NCBI GenBank assembly: GCA_017860005.1
Contig: JAFNAE010000008.1
Location: forward strand, 1 to 34,110
Reading direction: 5' to 3'
Source of the DNA: Acidobacteriota bacterium
GTDB taxonomy: Bacteria; Acidobacteriota; Thermoanaerobaculia; Multivoradales; JAGPDF01
DNA length: 34,110 nucleotides
Below the pieces are notes generated by a model that was given only the letters and a program-made list of their open reading frames with translations, was not told the origin of the DNA and made no database searches. The number at the start of each line of letters is the position of its first letter. The stretch's first letter is position 1. The position numbers and the translations under genes were made by a program. Below are positions 8,165 to 16,208 of the stretch, in pieces.

Positions 8165-9550
8165 CTAGCGCAGGTAGCCGAGCGACCGCAGCTCTTCTTC
8201 GGTCTCGGCGTCGAGCGTGGTGTCGGCGGCGCCGATCGGCTTCAGGCCCCGGCGCCACTCGCGCAGCAGGTTCTGCATGGCGGCGAGCTCGCGCGGCCGG
8301 CTCTCCGCGAGGTTGGTGCGCTCTCCGGGGTCGCTCTCGAGGTCGTAGAGCTCCCACTTCTTCGACTCCGCCGTGAACACCAGCTTCCACTTCTCGGTGC
8401 GCACCGCGAGCATGCCGTTGGCCTCCCCGGCGACGTACTCGTAGGGCGGCTGCTCGGGTGCGCGGCCGAGCACCCAGGGCAGGAGCGAGGGGGCGCTCAC
8501 GCCCGGCACGGCGGGCTGGCCGACCAGGTCGAACAGCGTGGGCAGCAGCGAGCGCGTCTCGACCAGGGCGTCGATGCTGCCGCCGCGGCTCCTGCTCCAG
8601 GAGGCCGGCAGCTTCCACAGGAACGGCACGCGCAGGAGCTCGTCGTACATGGTGTGGCCGTGCTCGATGCCACCGCGCTCGGCGAGCTCCTCGCCGTGGT
8701 CGGAGGTCAGCACGACCAGGGTGTCGTCCCACACGCCGCGCTCCCGGAGCGCCGCGAACAGGCGCCCGAGCCCGGCGTCGAACGCCAGCAGCTCCTCGGC
8801 GTAGCGCGCGGCGAGCGCCTTGCGGTCCGCCGCCGAGAGCACGACGGCACCGGACCGGATGTCCTCGCGCAGCTTGCGCCAGTTGTCGCAGAAGCGCATC
8901 GCGTCCGGATTGGCGTCGAAGCGGCCGTAGGTCTCGGCGGGCGGGCAGTACGGCCAGTGGATATCGAGGTAGTGGAGGTAGGCGAAGAACGGCTGCGCGG
9001 GAGCCTCGTCCAGCCAGTCCAGGAAGCGCCGGTTGATCTTCTCGACGCCCATCGTGTTGTTGTTGAAGAAGTCGAAGCCCTGGTCGAGGCCGAAGCGCGG
9101 CGAGAGCTGCGCCTGGTAGGCGACCAGCGCCGTACGGTAGCCGGCCGCCTTCATGCCCTCGGCGAGCGTCGTCGCCTGGGGCGAAAGGGCCTGGCCCTGG
9201 ACCGCGCCGCCCTGGGCCACGAAGTCGCCGAGCCCGTGCTCCGCCGGGTAGAGGCCGGTGAGCAGCGAGGGCACGCTCGGCCTCGTCCAGGTCGCCTGGA
9301 CGAAGGCGTTGCGGAAATCGAGGCTCTCGCCGCCGAGCGCGTCGATCGAGGGCGTGGCCGGGATCGACGAGCCGTGGAGCCCGAGGTGGTCCCAGCGCAG
9401 CGCGTCGACCAGCACGACCAGGATCCCGCGCGGCGGCTCGGGCCGGCTCGGGGCGCAGCCCGCCGCCGCCAGCAGGGCGAGGACGAGCGCGAAGGGGCGG
9501 GCGAGTCGCACGGTGTCGGGAGGTACGGGGCGGCCCGCGGGAGCGGGCAA
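8165..9550 (-). CDS. Sulfatase-like (alkaline phosphatase superfamily) lipoprotein; start TTG 9550 or GTG 9511
   Basis: ILVVLVDALRWDHLGLHGSSIPATPSIDAL, VVLTSDHGEELAERGGIEHGHTMYDELLRVPFLWKLP; lipobox LAAAGC after RLARPFALVLAL. Confidence 0.85.
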   Translation of the reverse strand: MPAPAGRPVPPDTVRLARPFALVLALLAAAGCAPSRPEPPRGILVVLVDALRWDHLGLHGSSIPATPSIDALGGESLDFRNAFVQATWTRPSVPSLLTGLYPAEHGLGDFVAQGGAVQGQALSPQATTLAEGMKAAGYRTALVAYQAQLSPRFGLDQGFDFFNNNTMGVEKINRRFLDWLDEAPAQPFFAYLHYLDIHWPYCPPAETYGRFDANPDAMRFCDNWRKLREDIRSGAVVLSAADRKALAARYAEELLAFDAGLGRLFAALRERGVWDDTLVVLTSDHGEELAERGGIEHGHTMYDELLRVPFLWKLPASWSRSRGGSIDALVETRSLLPTLFDLVGQPAVPGVSAPSLLPWVLGRAPEQPPYEYVAGEANGMLAVRTEKWKLVFTAESKKWELYDLESDPGERTNLAESRPRELAAMQNLLREWRRGLKPIGAADTTLDAETEEELRSLGYLR

Positions 9551-9561
9551 AACGCCGGTGG

Positions 9562-9567
9562 AGACTA
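9562..9567 (-). promoter_or_regulatory. Candidate -10 element TAGTCT, 11 nt before TTG 9550
   Basis: minus strand gggaTAGTCT-ccaccggcgtt-TTG. Confidence 0.5.
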
Positions 9568-9609
9568 TCCCAGCCCCGGTCCGCGCCCAAGCGCGACCGC
9601 CCCCCGCGA

Positions 9610-9615
9610 TAGACT
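9610..9615 (+). promoter_or_regulatory. Candidate -10 element TAGACT, 10 nt before ATG 9626
   Basis: gcgaTAGACT-gcgccgacgc-ATG. Confidence 0.55.
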
Positions 9616-9625
9616 GCGCCGACGC

Positions 9626-11893
9626 ATGTCGCGCCCCTCCCGGTACGTCTTCCTCGCGCTCGCGCTCCTGCTCGTCGTCTTCCCGGCGACGATCGCGAAG
9701 CCCGGGCAGCCGATGAACCTCAAGTCCGACGAGCCCGCCTACTACCTGATGGCGCTCTCGCTCGCCCACGACCGCGACCTCGTCTGCGACGTGGGTGACA
9801 TCCGGCGCCTGGCAGTCGAGTTCCCCTACAACCTCGTCAACAACCTGATCCTGATGTCGGCCGACGGCTGGCAGACCGTCTACTTCGGCAAGCCCTGGCT
9901 GATCTCCCTGATCGCCGCTCCCGCCACGGCCCTGTTCGGCGCCGGCGGGTTCTTCGCCACCAACATGGCGCTGCTGCTCGCCGCCGTCTGGATGGGGGCG
10001 CTCTACCTGCGCCGCCACAACCCGGAGTGGCTCGCGCTGCTCTTCTCGGCCGGCTTCTTCCTGCTCTCCAACGCGTTCCCCTACGTGTTCTGGATGCACA
10101 CCGAGGTGCTGTGCATCACCGGCGTGACCGCCTGCCTCTATCTCGCCTTCACCGAGGCTCCGGTGGGGCCGGCGCTCACCCGCCTGGGCCGTGCCTGGGA
10201 GCGAGTCTGGAACGACGGTACGCGCCCGGCCTTCTCGGCCGCGGCGCTGGTCGCCGCGGCCTACAACAAGCCGATCCTCGCCCTGCTCGGGCTGCCGGCG
10301 CTGGTGGCCGTGGCGGGCCGCGGCGGGCGGCGGCGCGCCCTGTCCTGGCTCGCCGGCGCCGCCGTCGGCGGGCTCGCCCTGTGCGGAACCTCGCTCGCTC
10401 TCTCCCCCACCGCGTCGGCCTACCTCGGCGTCGAGCGGCAGGGCGTGCGGGTGGAGCGCTTCGACCAGATGCCGGAGCTGCCCGAGCCGACGCCGCCCGA
10501 TCCGATGTCCGGTCCGCGCAACGCCTGGAACTGGATCTTCCGCGCGCCCGAGATCGACGCGCGGCTGCTCGACAACTCGCGCTACTTCCTGATCGGCCGT
10601 CACACCGGCCTCTTCCTCTACGCGCCGTTCACCCTCCTCGCGCTCGGCCTGTTCCTCGCCTACGAGCGGCGCTCGGGTCTGCGCTGGCTGCTGCTCGCCT
10701 GCCTCGGCGGCGTGGCGCTGTTCTTCCTCACCCTGATCCCATTCAACTGGCACGGCGGCGGCGGCTTCGTCGGCAACCGCTACTTCGTCAACGCGCTGCC
10801 CGGTTTCCTCTTCCTGGTCACGCGCATCGCCCCCGCCTGGCTGCCGGTGGCCGGCTTCGCGCTGGGCGGGCTGTTCGTAGGTCCGCTCGTGTTCTCGCCC
10901 TACGGCGCCATCGTGCCCAGCCCGACGCTCCAGGCGCACACCCGCAACGCGCCCTTCCAGCTCTTCCCGCTCGAGACCTCGATCCAGGGCAACATCCCCG
11001 GCTACCGCGGCTACGGCGGCACCGCGGGCGCGTTCTTCTTCGGCCGCAGCGACCTCTTCCGGCCGGTGGGCGACGCGCTCTGGGTGGTCGGTGGCAAGAA
11101 GGTCGCGATCACCCTGCGCACGCTCGAGCCCCTGCGGCGGCCGGTGTTCCAGGTCGAGACCGTGACCGCGCCGAACCGTGTGCGGATCGCCCTCGACGGC
11201 GCCGCCAAGGAGCCGCACTTCCAGAGCCTCGAGCCGGGGGCGAACGTCACGCGCGTCGCGCTCGAGCCGCGCGAGCGCGCGCCGCGGATCGACTGGGAGG
11301 GCAACCGCTCCTGGGTCTACGAGCTGACCGTCAGGGCCTCGAGCCAGGCCTGGCACACCGAGGTCGTCTCCACCCGCAACCGGCGCGCGAGCCGCGAGGC
11401 CGCCGCCGGGGAGCCCGACGGCCCGGGCGCCCGTGTCGTACCGGCCTGGGAGCAGGAAGAGCTCGAGATGCTGGTCGGCGCCATGGTGACCTACCTGGGC
11501 GAGGAGGACGAGCTCGCCACCGACGTCTTCTCGGTCGAGTGGCTCGAGGCGCAGGTGCCCGCGACGCTCGGTCCGGGGGCCACGGTGCAGTTCCACGGCC
11601 GCGTGCGCAACACGAGCAGCGCGGTCTGGCGCGCGCGCGGCGGCAGCCGCGTCGCCCTCGCCTATCACTGGCTGGCGCCCGACGGCGCGCGGCTGGTCTG
11701 GGACGGCCTGCGCACGCTGCTGCCGGGCGACCTGCCGCCGGGCGGCGTCGCCGAGGTGAGCCTCGAGGTCGAGGCGCCCCGCCGGCCGGGCCGGTACGTG
11801 CTCGAGCTCGACCCCGTGCGCGAGCAGGTGGCCTGGTTCTCCGACCGGCGCCCCGGCAACACGCTGCGGCGCGACGTCGAGGTCGTGCCCTAG
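9626..11893 (+). CDS. GT-C-like multi-TM glycosyltransferase-family protein with C-terminal Ig-like domain; related in architecture to 5956..8148
   Basis: MSRPSRYVFLALALLLVVFPATIAKPGQPMNLKSDEPAYYLMALSLAHDRDL; C-term PGRYVLELDPVREQVAWFSDR. Confidence 0.8.
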   Translation: MSRPSRYVFLALALLLVVFPATIAKPGQPMNLKSDEPAYYLMALSLAHDRDLVCDVGDIRRLAVEFPYNLVNNLILMSADGWQTVYFGKPWLISLIAAPATALFGAGGFFATNMALLLAAVWMGALYLRRHNPEWLALLFSAGFFLLSNAFPYVFWMHTEVLCITGVTACLYLAFTEAPVGPALTRLGRAWERVWNDGTRPAFSAAALVAAAYNKPILALLGLPALVAVAGRGGRRRALSWLAGAAVGGLALCGTSLALSPTASAYLGVERQGVRVERFDQMPELPEPTPPDPMSGPRNAWNWIFRAPEIDARLLDNSRYFLIGRHTGLFLYAPFTLLALGLFLAYERRSGLRWLLLACLGGVALFFLTLIPFNWHGGGGFVGNRYFVNALPGFLFLVTRIAPAWLPVAGFALGGLFVGPLVFSPYGAIVPSPTLQAHTRNAPFQLFPLETSIQGNIPGYRGYGGTAGAFFFGRSDLFRPVGDALWVVGGKKVAITLRTLEPLRRPVFQVETVTAPNRVRIALDGAAKEPHFQSLEPGANVTRVALEPRERAPRIDWEGNRSWVYELTVRASSQAWHTEVVSTRNRRASREAAAGEPDGPGARVVPAWEQEELEMLVGAMVTYLGEEDELATDVFSVEWLEAQVPATLGPGATVQFHGRVRNTSSAVWRARGGSRVALAYHWLAPDGARLVWDGLRTLLPGDLPPGGVAEVSLEVEAPRRPGRYVLELDPVREQVAWFSDRRPGNTLRRDVEVVP

Positions 11894-11899
11894 GCCGCG

Positions 11900-13351
11900 A
11901 TGTCGACCGCGCGCGGACTGCTGCGCTCCGGCAGCGCCGCCACCGCCGCGCAGCTGGTGCGGCTGGTTTCGATCCAGGCCGCCCACGTGGTCGCCGGGCG
12001 CTTCGTCGCGCCCGACGAGTGGGGCGCCTGGGGCTGGCTGGAGGCGCTCTTCCTGCTGCTCGCCTCGGTGCGCGACCTGGGCGTCACGAACCACGTGATG
12101 CGCCTGCGCCCGATGCCGTTCGGGACCTTCCTGCGCCTCGAGCTGGTGTGGGGCACCGCGCTCGCCGCCGGCCTGTTCGTGGCCGCGCCGTGGATCGCCG
12201 GGGCCTACGCGGGCGCCGGCCCCGACCTCGTCGGCGGCATCCGGGTCATGACCGCCGGGCTCGTGCTCGAGGGCCTGGGCGCGGTGGCGCTGATCTGGTT
12301 CGAGGCCCGGCTCACCATCGAGCGCACCCTCTCGGCGGAGTTCCTGCGCGTTGCCGGCTACGCCAGCGGCGTCGTCGGCGGCAGCATCGCGGGGCTCGGC
12401 TTCTGGTCGTTCGTGGTCGGCACCCTCGCCGGCCAGATCCTGTTCGCGTTCGAGCTCTGGCGCGGCGCGCGCGGCGAGATCGTCCTCCACCACGCCACCG
12501 GCACCTCGCTGCGGCTGGTGGTCGAGAGCCTGCCGCTGATGGGGGTCTGGCTGCTCACCACCGCGGTCGGCTACGGCGACGCCTTCGTGGTCGGGCGCCT
12601 GTTCGCGGGCGGCCAGGTCGGCCTCTACCTGGCCGGCCTGGCACTCGCCTTCCTGGTCTTCCGCATCCTGCAGCAGCCGTTCGCGCGCAGCCTGTTCCCC
12701 GCGCTGGTCGGGCTCGCCGACCGCCCGGCGGAGCAGTTCCGGGTCTACCGGCTGGCGACCGTCCTGTTCAGCTCGATCGAGGTCCCGGCCGCGCTGCTCG
12801 TGGCCGCCAACGCCGAGCTGATCCTGCTCGTCATGCGCGGCGAGGACTACCTCGGCGCGGCGCCCTTCCTGCGGCTGCTCGCCTTCGCGCCCCTCGTCGA
12901 TCCGCTCGGCCGCTTCGGCGGTGAGTTCCTGGTGGCGCGCGGCCAGGACCGCGCGCGCATCGCGTCCCTCGCGCTCCAGCTCGCCGGGCTGGTGGCCGGC
13001 GGCGTGCTGCTCTGCCGGGCGCTCGCCTCGCCCCTCGGCATGGCGTGGGCGCACTTCCTGCCGCTCGGCGCACCGGTCGTCTGGCTGGCGCTCTGGCGGG
13101 CCGGAGGCGGGCGCACGCTCGGCCGGCTGCTGCGCGACCTGGTCGGGATCTACTGCGTGCCCCTGGCGCCGTTCGCGCTCGCCTGGTGGGCCGCGGGCGA
13201 GCGCCCCTGGCTCCGGCTCGCGCTCACCACCGCCGCCGCGCTCGCGGGCCTGGCGTGGAGTGTGTGGCGGCACGGCGCCGAGTTCCGCGCCTTCTTCGCG
13301 GGGCCGAAGGCGCCCGGCCCGGCCCCCGAGCCGCACCTGGAATCGCGCTGA
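11900..13351 (+). CDS. Wzx-like oligosaccharide flippase (PST/MOP superfamily)
   Basis: 483 aa, about 12 hydrophobic segments, GSAATAAQLVRLVSIQAAHVVAGRFVAPDEWGAWGWLEALF opening typical of O-antigen flippases; sits in a glycan locus. Confidence 0.8.
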   Translation: MSTARGLLRSGSAATAAQLVRLVSIQAAHVVAGRFVAPDEWGAWGWLEALFLLLASVRDLGVTNHVMRLRPMPFGTFLRLELVWGTALAAGLFVAAPWIAGAYAGAGPDLVGGIRVMTAGLVLEGLGAVALIWFEARLTIERTLSAEFLRVAGYASGVVGGSIAGLGFWSFVVGTLAGQILFAFELWRGARGEIVLHHATGTSLRLVVESLPLMGVWLLTTAVGYGDAFVVGRLFAGGQVGLYLAGLALAFLVFRILQQPFARSLFPALVGLADRPAEQFRVYRLATVLFSSIEVPAALLVAANAELILLVMRGEDYLGAAPFLRLLAFAPLVDPLGRFGGEFLVARGQDRARIASLALQLAGLVAGGVLLCRALASPLGMAWAHFLPLGAPVVWLALWRAGGGRTLGRLLRDLVGIYCVPLAPFALAWWAAGERPWLRLALTTAAALAGLAWSVWRHGAEFRAFFAGPKAPGPAPEPHLESR

Positions 13352-13366
13352 GGGCGCGGACCTCAG
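13348..13366. terminator. Bidirectional hairpin CTGAGG-GCGCGGA-CCTCAG at a convergent junction
   Basis: 6-bp perfect stem whose arms contain both stop codons (TGA 13349-13351; TCA 13363-13365). Confidence 0.5.
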
Positions 13367-14310
13367 TAACGCAGATCGGGCGGCGGCAGCCGGCGCGGCA
13401 GGCGGTGGACCAGCCAGCTGCGCAGGCGCTTCCAGGCGAACCAGGCGTTCGACACGAACGGACGGCCGCCCAGGCCGGCCTCGAAGCGGTCGAGACGGCG
13501 CGCGCGGGAGCGCGCGCGCTGTGCCTCGGGATCCATCCGGTCGCCGGCCTCCTCGCTCCAGAAGCGCTGGTAGTAACTCTGCTGGGGGATCACGTCCGCG
13601 CGCGCCCCCTCGACCCGCTCGGCGACGAAGAAGAGCGCCACCTGGCGCCGGCCGAACCCGCCGTAGGAGCAGGCGTCGAGCGCGCCCGGCGAGTAGCGCC
13701 GGATCCGCCACGGCGGCGAGGCGAACTTGGAGCGGAACCAGAACGGCTCGAACTCGTACCAGTACGCCGCCGGGACCTGCCAGCCGTTGGCCGTGTACCA
13801 GTCCCAGAACAGCGTCGGACAGAACATGTGGAAGCCGTGGTCGACGTGGTTGTGCGAGGGCGCCTGGCCGTGGACAGCGCGTCCGCCGGGAGCGAGCAGC
13901 GCGTGCACGTTGGCGAGCACGTTCGGCGTGTGGAAGACGTGCTGGATGGTGCCCGACTCGAACACGCAGTCGTAGCGCCCGTGCCACGCCTCGGGCACCG
14001 GCCGGTTCAGGTCCCAGACCCGGTCCGGCTTCTCCCAGTCCGACACGTCCAGGGTCTCGACGGTGGCGAAGCCCAGGCGCCGGAAGAAGGTGACGTCGGA
14101 GAGACACCCGAGCTCGGCCAGGCGCGGGTCGTGGGAGAGCTCGACGCGTTCGACCGGGGCGAGCTCGACGCGCTGCTCGCGCGCCCAGCCCGCCAGCTCG
14201 GCGTCGGTGGCGAAGATCGACATGCGGCCCAGCTCCAGCACCGCGCCCGAGAACGGCCGCCGCCTCGCCTCGTCGAGCAGCAGCCGGATGGTGCCGCGCG
14301 GCACGCCCAC
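13363..14310 (-). CDS. SAM-dependent methyltransferase-like protein of polysaccharide loci (paralog of 15254..16153)
   Basis: LSDVTFFRRLGFATVETLDVSDWEKPDRVWDLNRPVPEAWHGRYDCVFESGTIQHVFHTPNVLANVHALLAPGGRAVHG; aligns along its length with the neighbouring paralog. Confidence 0.75.
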   Translation of the reverse strand: MGVPRGTIRLLLDEARRRPFSGAVLELGRMSIFATDAELAGWAREQRVELAPVERVELSHDPRLAELGCLSDVTFFRRLGFATVETLDVSDWEKPDRVWDLNRPVPEAWHGRYDCVFESGTIQHVFHTPNVLANVHALLAPGGRAVHGQAPSHNHVDHGFHMFCPTLFWDWYTANGWQVPAAYWYEFEPFWFRSKFASPPWRIRRYSPGALDACSYGGFGRRQVALFFVAERVEGARADVIPQQSYYQRFWSEEAGDRMDPEAQRARSRARRLDRFEAGLGGRPFVSNAWFAWKRLRSWLVHRLPRRLPPPDLRY

Positions 14311-14312
14311 GC

Positions 14313-15212
14313 TCAGAGGCTCCCGGTCGCGCGCGCCGCACGGTACCAGGCGATGGTGCGCGCCAGACCCTCGTCGAGATCGACTTCGGGGCGCCAGCCC
14401 GCGCGCTCGAGGGTCGCCGCGGGTCGGGCTCGCCGCACCGTCTCCAGCGGCCGGTCCGGCAACGCCCCGACCTCGGGTCCTTCGACGCCCGTGGCGCGGC
14501 AGATCCTCTCGACCACCGCGCGCACCGTCACCAGCTCGCCGCTGCCCAGGTCGAACGTCCCGCCCTCGACGCCCGTCGCCCGCGCCAGCGCGAGCAGGCC
14601 CCCCGCCACGTCCTCGGCGTAGATCCAGTCGACCTGGCGCGTGCCCGAGGAGATCGGCGGCCGCCGGCCCTCGAGCGCGGCGAGGATCGAGGCCGGCACC
14701 ACCTTGGCGAGATCGCGTTGCGCCGGCCCGTAGGCCATGAACACCCGCGCCGTGACCACGGGCGTCTCGTAGACAGCACGGAAGAAGCGCGCGTAGAGGC
14801 TCGACGCGCCCTTGGCCGCGGCGTAGGGCGAGGCCGGCGCCTCGCCCGGCTCCGGCTCCTCCATCGACCCCGCGAGCACGACGCGACGGCAGCCAACGCG
14901 CGTCGCGGCGGCGAGCACGTGCACGGCGGCGGCGAGATTGCTGCGGAAGGTGGGCACCACGAGCTCGAGCTCGCGGCGCCCGGTGACCAGGCTGGCGAGG
15001 TGAAAGACGACCTCGGGACGCTCCTCGTCGAGCGCGCTCTCGACCGCGTCGAGACGCTCGAGATCGACCGCGCGCCAGCGCGCTCCCGGCGTCTCCGCGC
15101 GCGGCCGCCGCGAGAGGGCGACCGTCTCCGCCCCCTCCCGCGCCAGGGCGGCGAGCAGGTGGTGACCGAGGAAGCCCGAGGCTCCGGTGACGAGGCAGCG
15201 AATTCCCTGCAA
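14313..15212 (-). CDS. NAD-dependent epimerase/dehydratase (extended SDR); TTG start
   Basis: CLVTGASGFLGHHLLAAL Rossmann motif, SPYAAAKGASSLYARFF YxxxK, GGTFDLGSGELVTVRAVVERI. Confidence 0.85.
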   Translation of the reverse strand: MQGIRCLVTGASGFLGHHLLAALAREGAETVALSRRPRAETPGARWRAVDLERLDAVESALDEERPEVVFHLASLVTGRRELELVVPTFRSNLAAAVHVLAAATRVGCRRVVLAGSMEEPEPGEAPASPYAAAKGASSLYARFFRAVYETPVVTARVFMAYGPAQRDLAKVVPASILAALEGRRPPISSGTRQVDWIYAEDVAGGLLALARATGVEGGTFDLGSGELVTVRAVVERICRATGVEGPEVGALPDRPLETVRRARPAATLERAGWRPEVDLDEGLARTIAWYRAARATGSL

Positions 15213-15221
15213 GCGGGCGCG

Positions 15222-15227
15222 AGTCTA
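15222..15227 (-). promoter_or_regulatory. Candidate -10 element TAGACT, 9 nt before TTG 15212
   Basis: minus strand gcgaTAGACT-cgcgcccgc-TTG. Confidence 0.5.
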
Positions 15228-15253
15228 TCGCCCTTCGCCGCGCGACGCGGCCG

Positions 15254-16153
15254 CTAGTAGCGGCCCGCGAGCCGCGGCCGGGGCCCGGCCGCGAGCCGTC
15301 CCAGGCGGCGGCGCCAGCGCTTGATCAGGCGCGCCGCCGCCTCGAGCGGCGCCGGCAGGGAGCCCGCCGCAGGCGGCGGCCCGGCGCTGCGCGCCGGGGC
15401 GGGCGCCGGCGGCCGCGAGCAGCCCTGGAGCGGCGTCCGGTCGGTGCTCGCGCCGGGCAGCTTGGTCGCCACCACCCAGGTCGCCGCGGGCCGGCTCCCG
15501 AAGCCTCCGATGCCGAGCGTGTCGAGCGCGCCCGGCGCGTAGTCCCAGGCGAGCCAGAGCGGCGGCTCGAAGCGGCCGCGCCACCAGAGCGGCTCGAACT
15601 CGCAGAAGCGCAGCGTCTCGACGCGCCAGCCGTTGGCGGCGTAGAAGTCGGCGAACAGCTGCGGCGAGTGCATGTAGAGCCCGACGTCGACGTGATTGGT
15701 CGACGGCACGTAGTGGATCGCCCGCCCGCCCTCGCGCACGGCGAGGCCGAGGTTGCGGAACGCCGCGCGCTGGTCGAAGACGTGGATCAGCGTACCGGTG
15801 TCGAAGACGACGTCGAAGCGGCCGGCGAGCCCGCTCGGCAGCGGCTGGTTGAGGTCGTGGACGTGGGTGGGCGCCTCGTCGGCGAGCAGGTCGAGGCTCT
15901 CGACCCGCTCGAAGCCCAGCGCGCCGAAGAAGGCGCGGTCCGAGAGGCACCCCCGGGCGGCGAGGGCGGGATCGTGCGAGAGCTCCTCCGGCGCGCCCAC
16001 GGCGAGCCGGAAGCCGTCGCGCCGCGCCCAGTGACCGAGCTCCTCGCGCGTCAGGTAGACGTAGCAACGGCCGAGCTCGAGCACCGACCCGGCGAAGGGA
16101 CGACGCCTGCCCTCCTCGAACAGGAGGCGCGCGACCGGACGCGGGATTCCCAC
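15254..16153 (-). CDS. SAM-dependent methyltransferase-like protein (paralog of 13363..14310); GTG start
   Basis: MGIPRPVARLLFEEGRRRPFAGSVLELGRCYVYLTREEL...ALGFERVESLDLLADEAPTHVHDLNQPLPSGLAGRFDVVFDTGTLIHVFD. Confidence 0.75.
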   Translation of the reverse strand: MGIPRPVARLLFEEGRRRPFAGSVLELGRCYVYLTREELGHWARRDGFRLAVGAPEELSHDPALAARGCLSDRAFFGALGFERVESLDLLADEAPTHVHDLNQPLPSGLAGRFDVVFDTGTLIHVFDQRAAFRNLGLAVREGGRAIHYVPSTNHVDVGLYMHSPQLFADFYAANGWRVETLRFCEFEPLWWRGRFEPPLWLAWDYAPGALDTLGIGGFGSRPAATWVVATKLPGASTDRTPLQGCSRPPAPAPARSAGPPPAAGSLPAPLEAAARLIKRWRRRLGRLAAGPRPRLAGRY

Positions 16154-16163
16154 CCTGCCGGGG

Positions 16164-16169
16164 AGCCTA
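16164..16169 (-). promoter_or_regulatory. Candidate -10 element TAGGCT, 10 nt before GTG 16153
   Basis: minus strand gggaTAGGCT-ccccggcagg-GTG. Confidence 0.5.
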
Positions 16170-16190
16170 TCCCACGCTCCTTCAGCATGA

Positions 16191-16196
16191 TAGCGT
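16191..16196 (+). promoter_or_regulatory. Candidate extended -10 element TGaTAGCGT, 12 nt before ATG 16209
   Basis: catgaTAGCGT-cgctcgcgaccc-ATG. Confidence 0.45.
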
Positions 16197-16208
16197 CGCT
16201 CGCGACCC

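Noticed and set aside
5212-8376. 1054-aa plus-strand ORF
   Set aside because: Antisense to the GT-C-like gene 5956..8148 and out of frame with the LolA-like gene; composition (R/A/G/E-rich, no domain) indicates a spurious high-GC ORF.
8015-11893. 1292-aa form of the GT-C-like ORF
   Set aside because: The first ~537 aa are antisense to the sulfatase-like gene and lack coding character; the real protein starts at ATG 9626 with a signal-anchor and a conserved DE motif.
8165-14341. 2058-aa minus-strand ORF
   Set aside because: Only its C-terminal part is the sulfatase-like protein; the rest is antisense to the GT-C gene and flippase and reads as low-complexity RGE-rich translation typical of stop-poor high-GC DNA.
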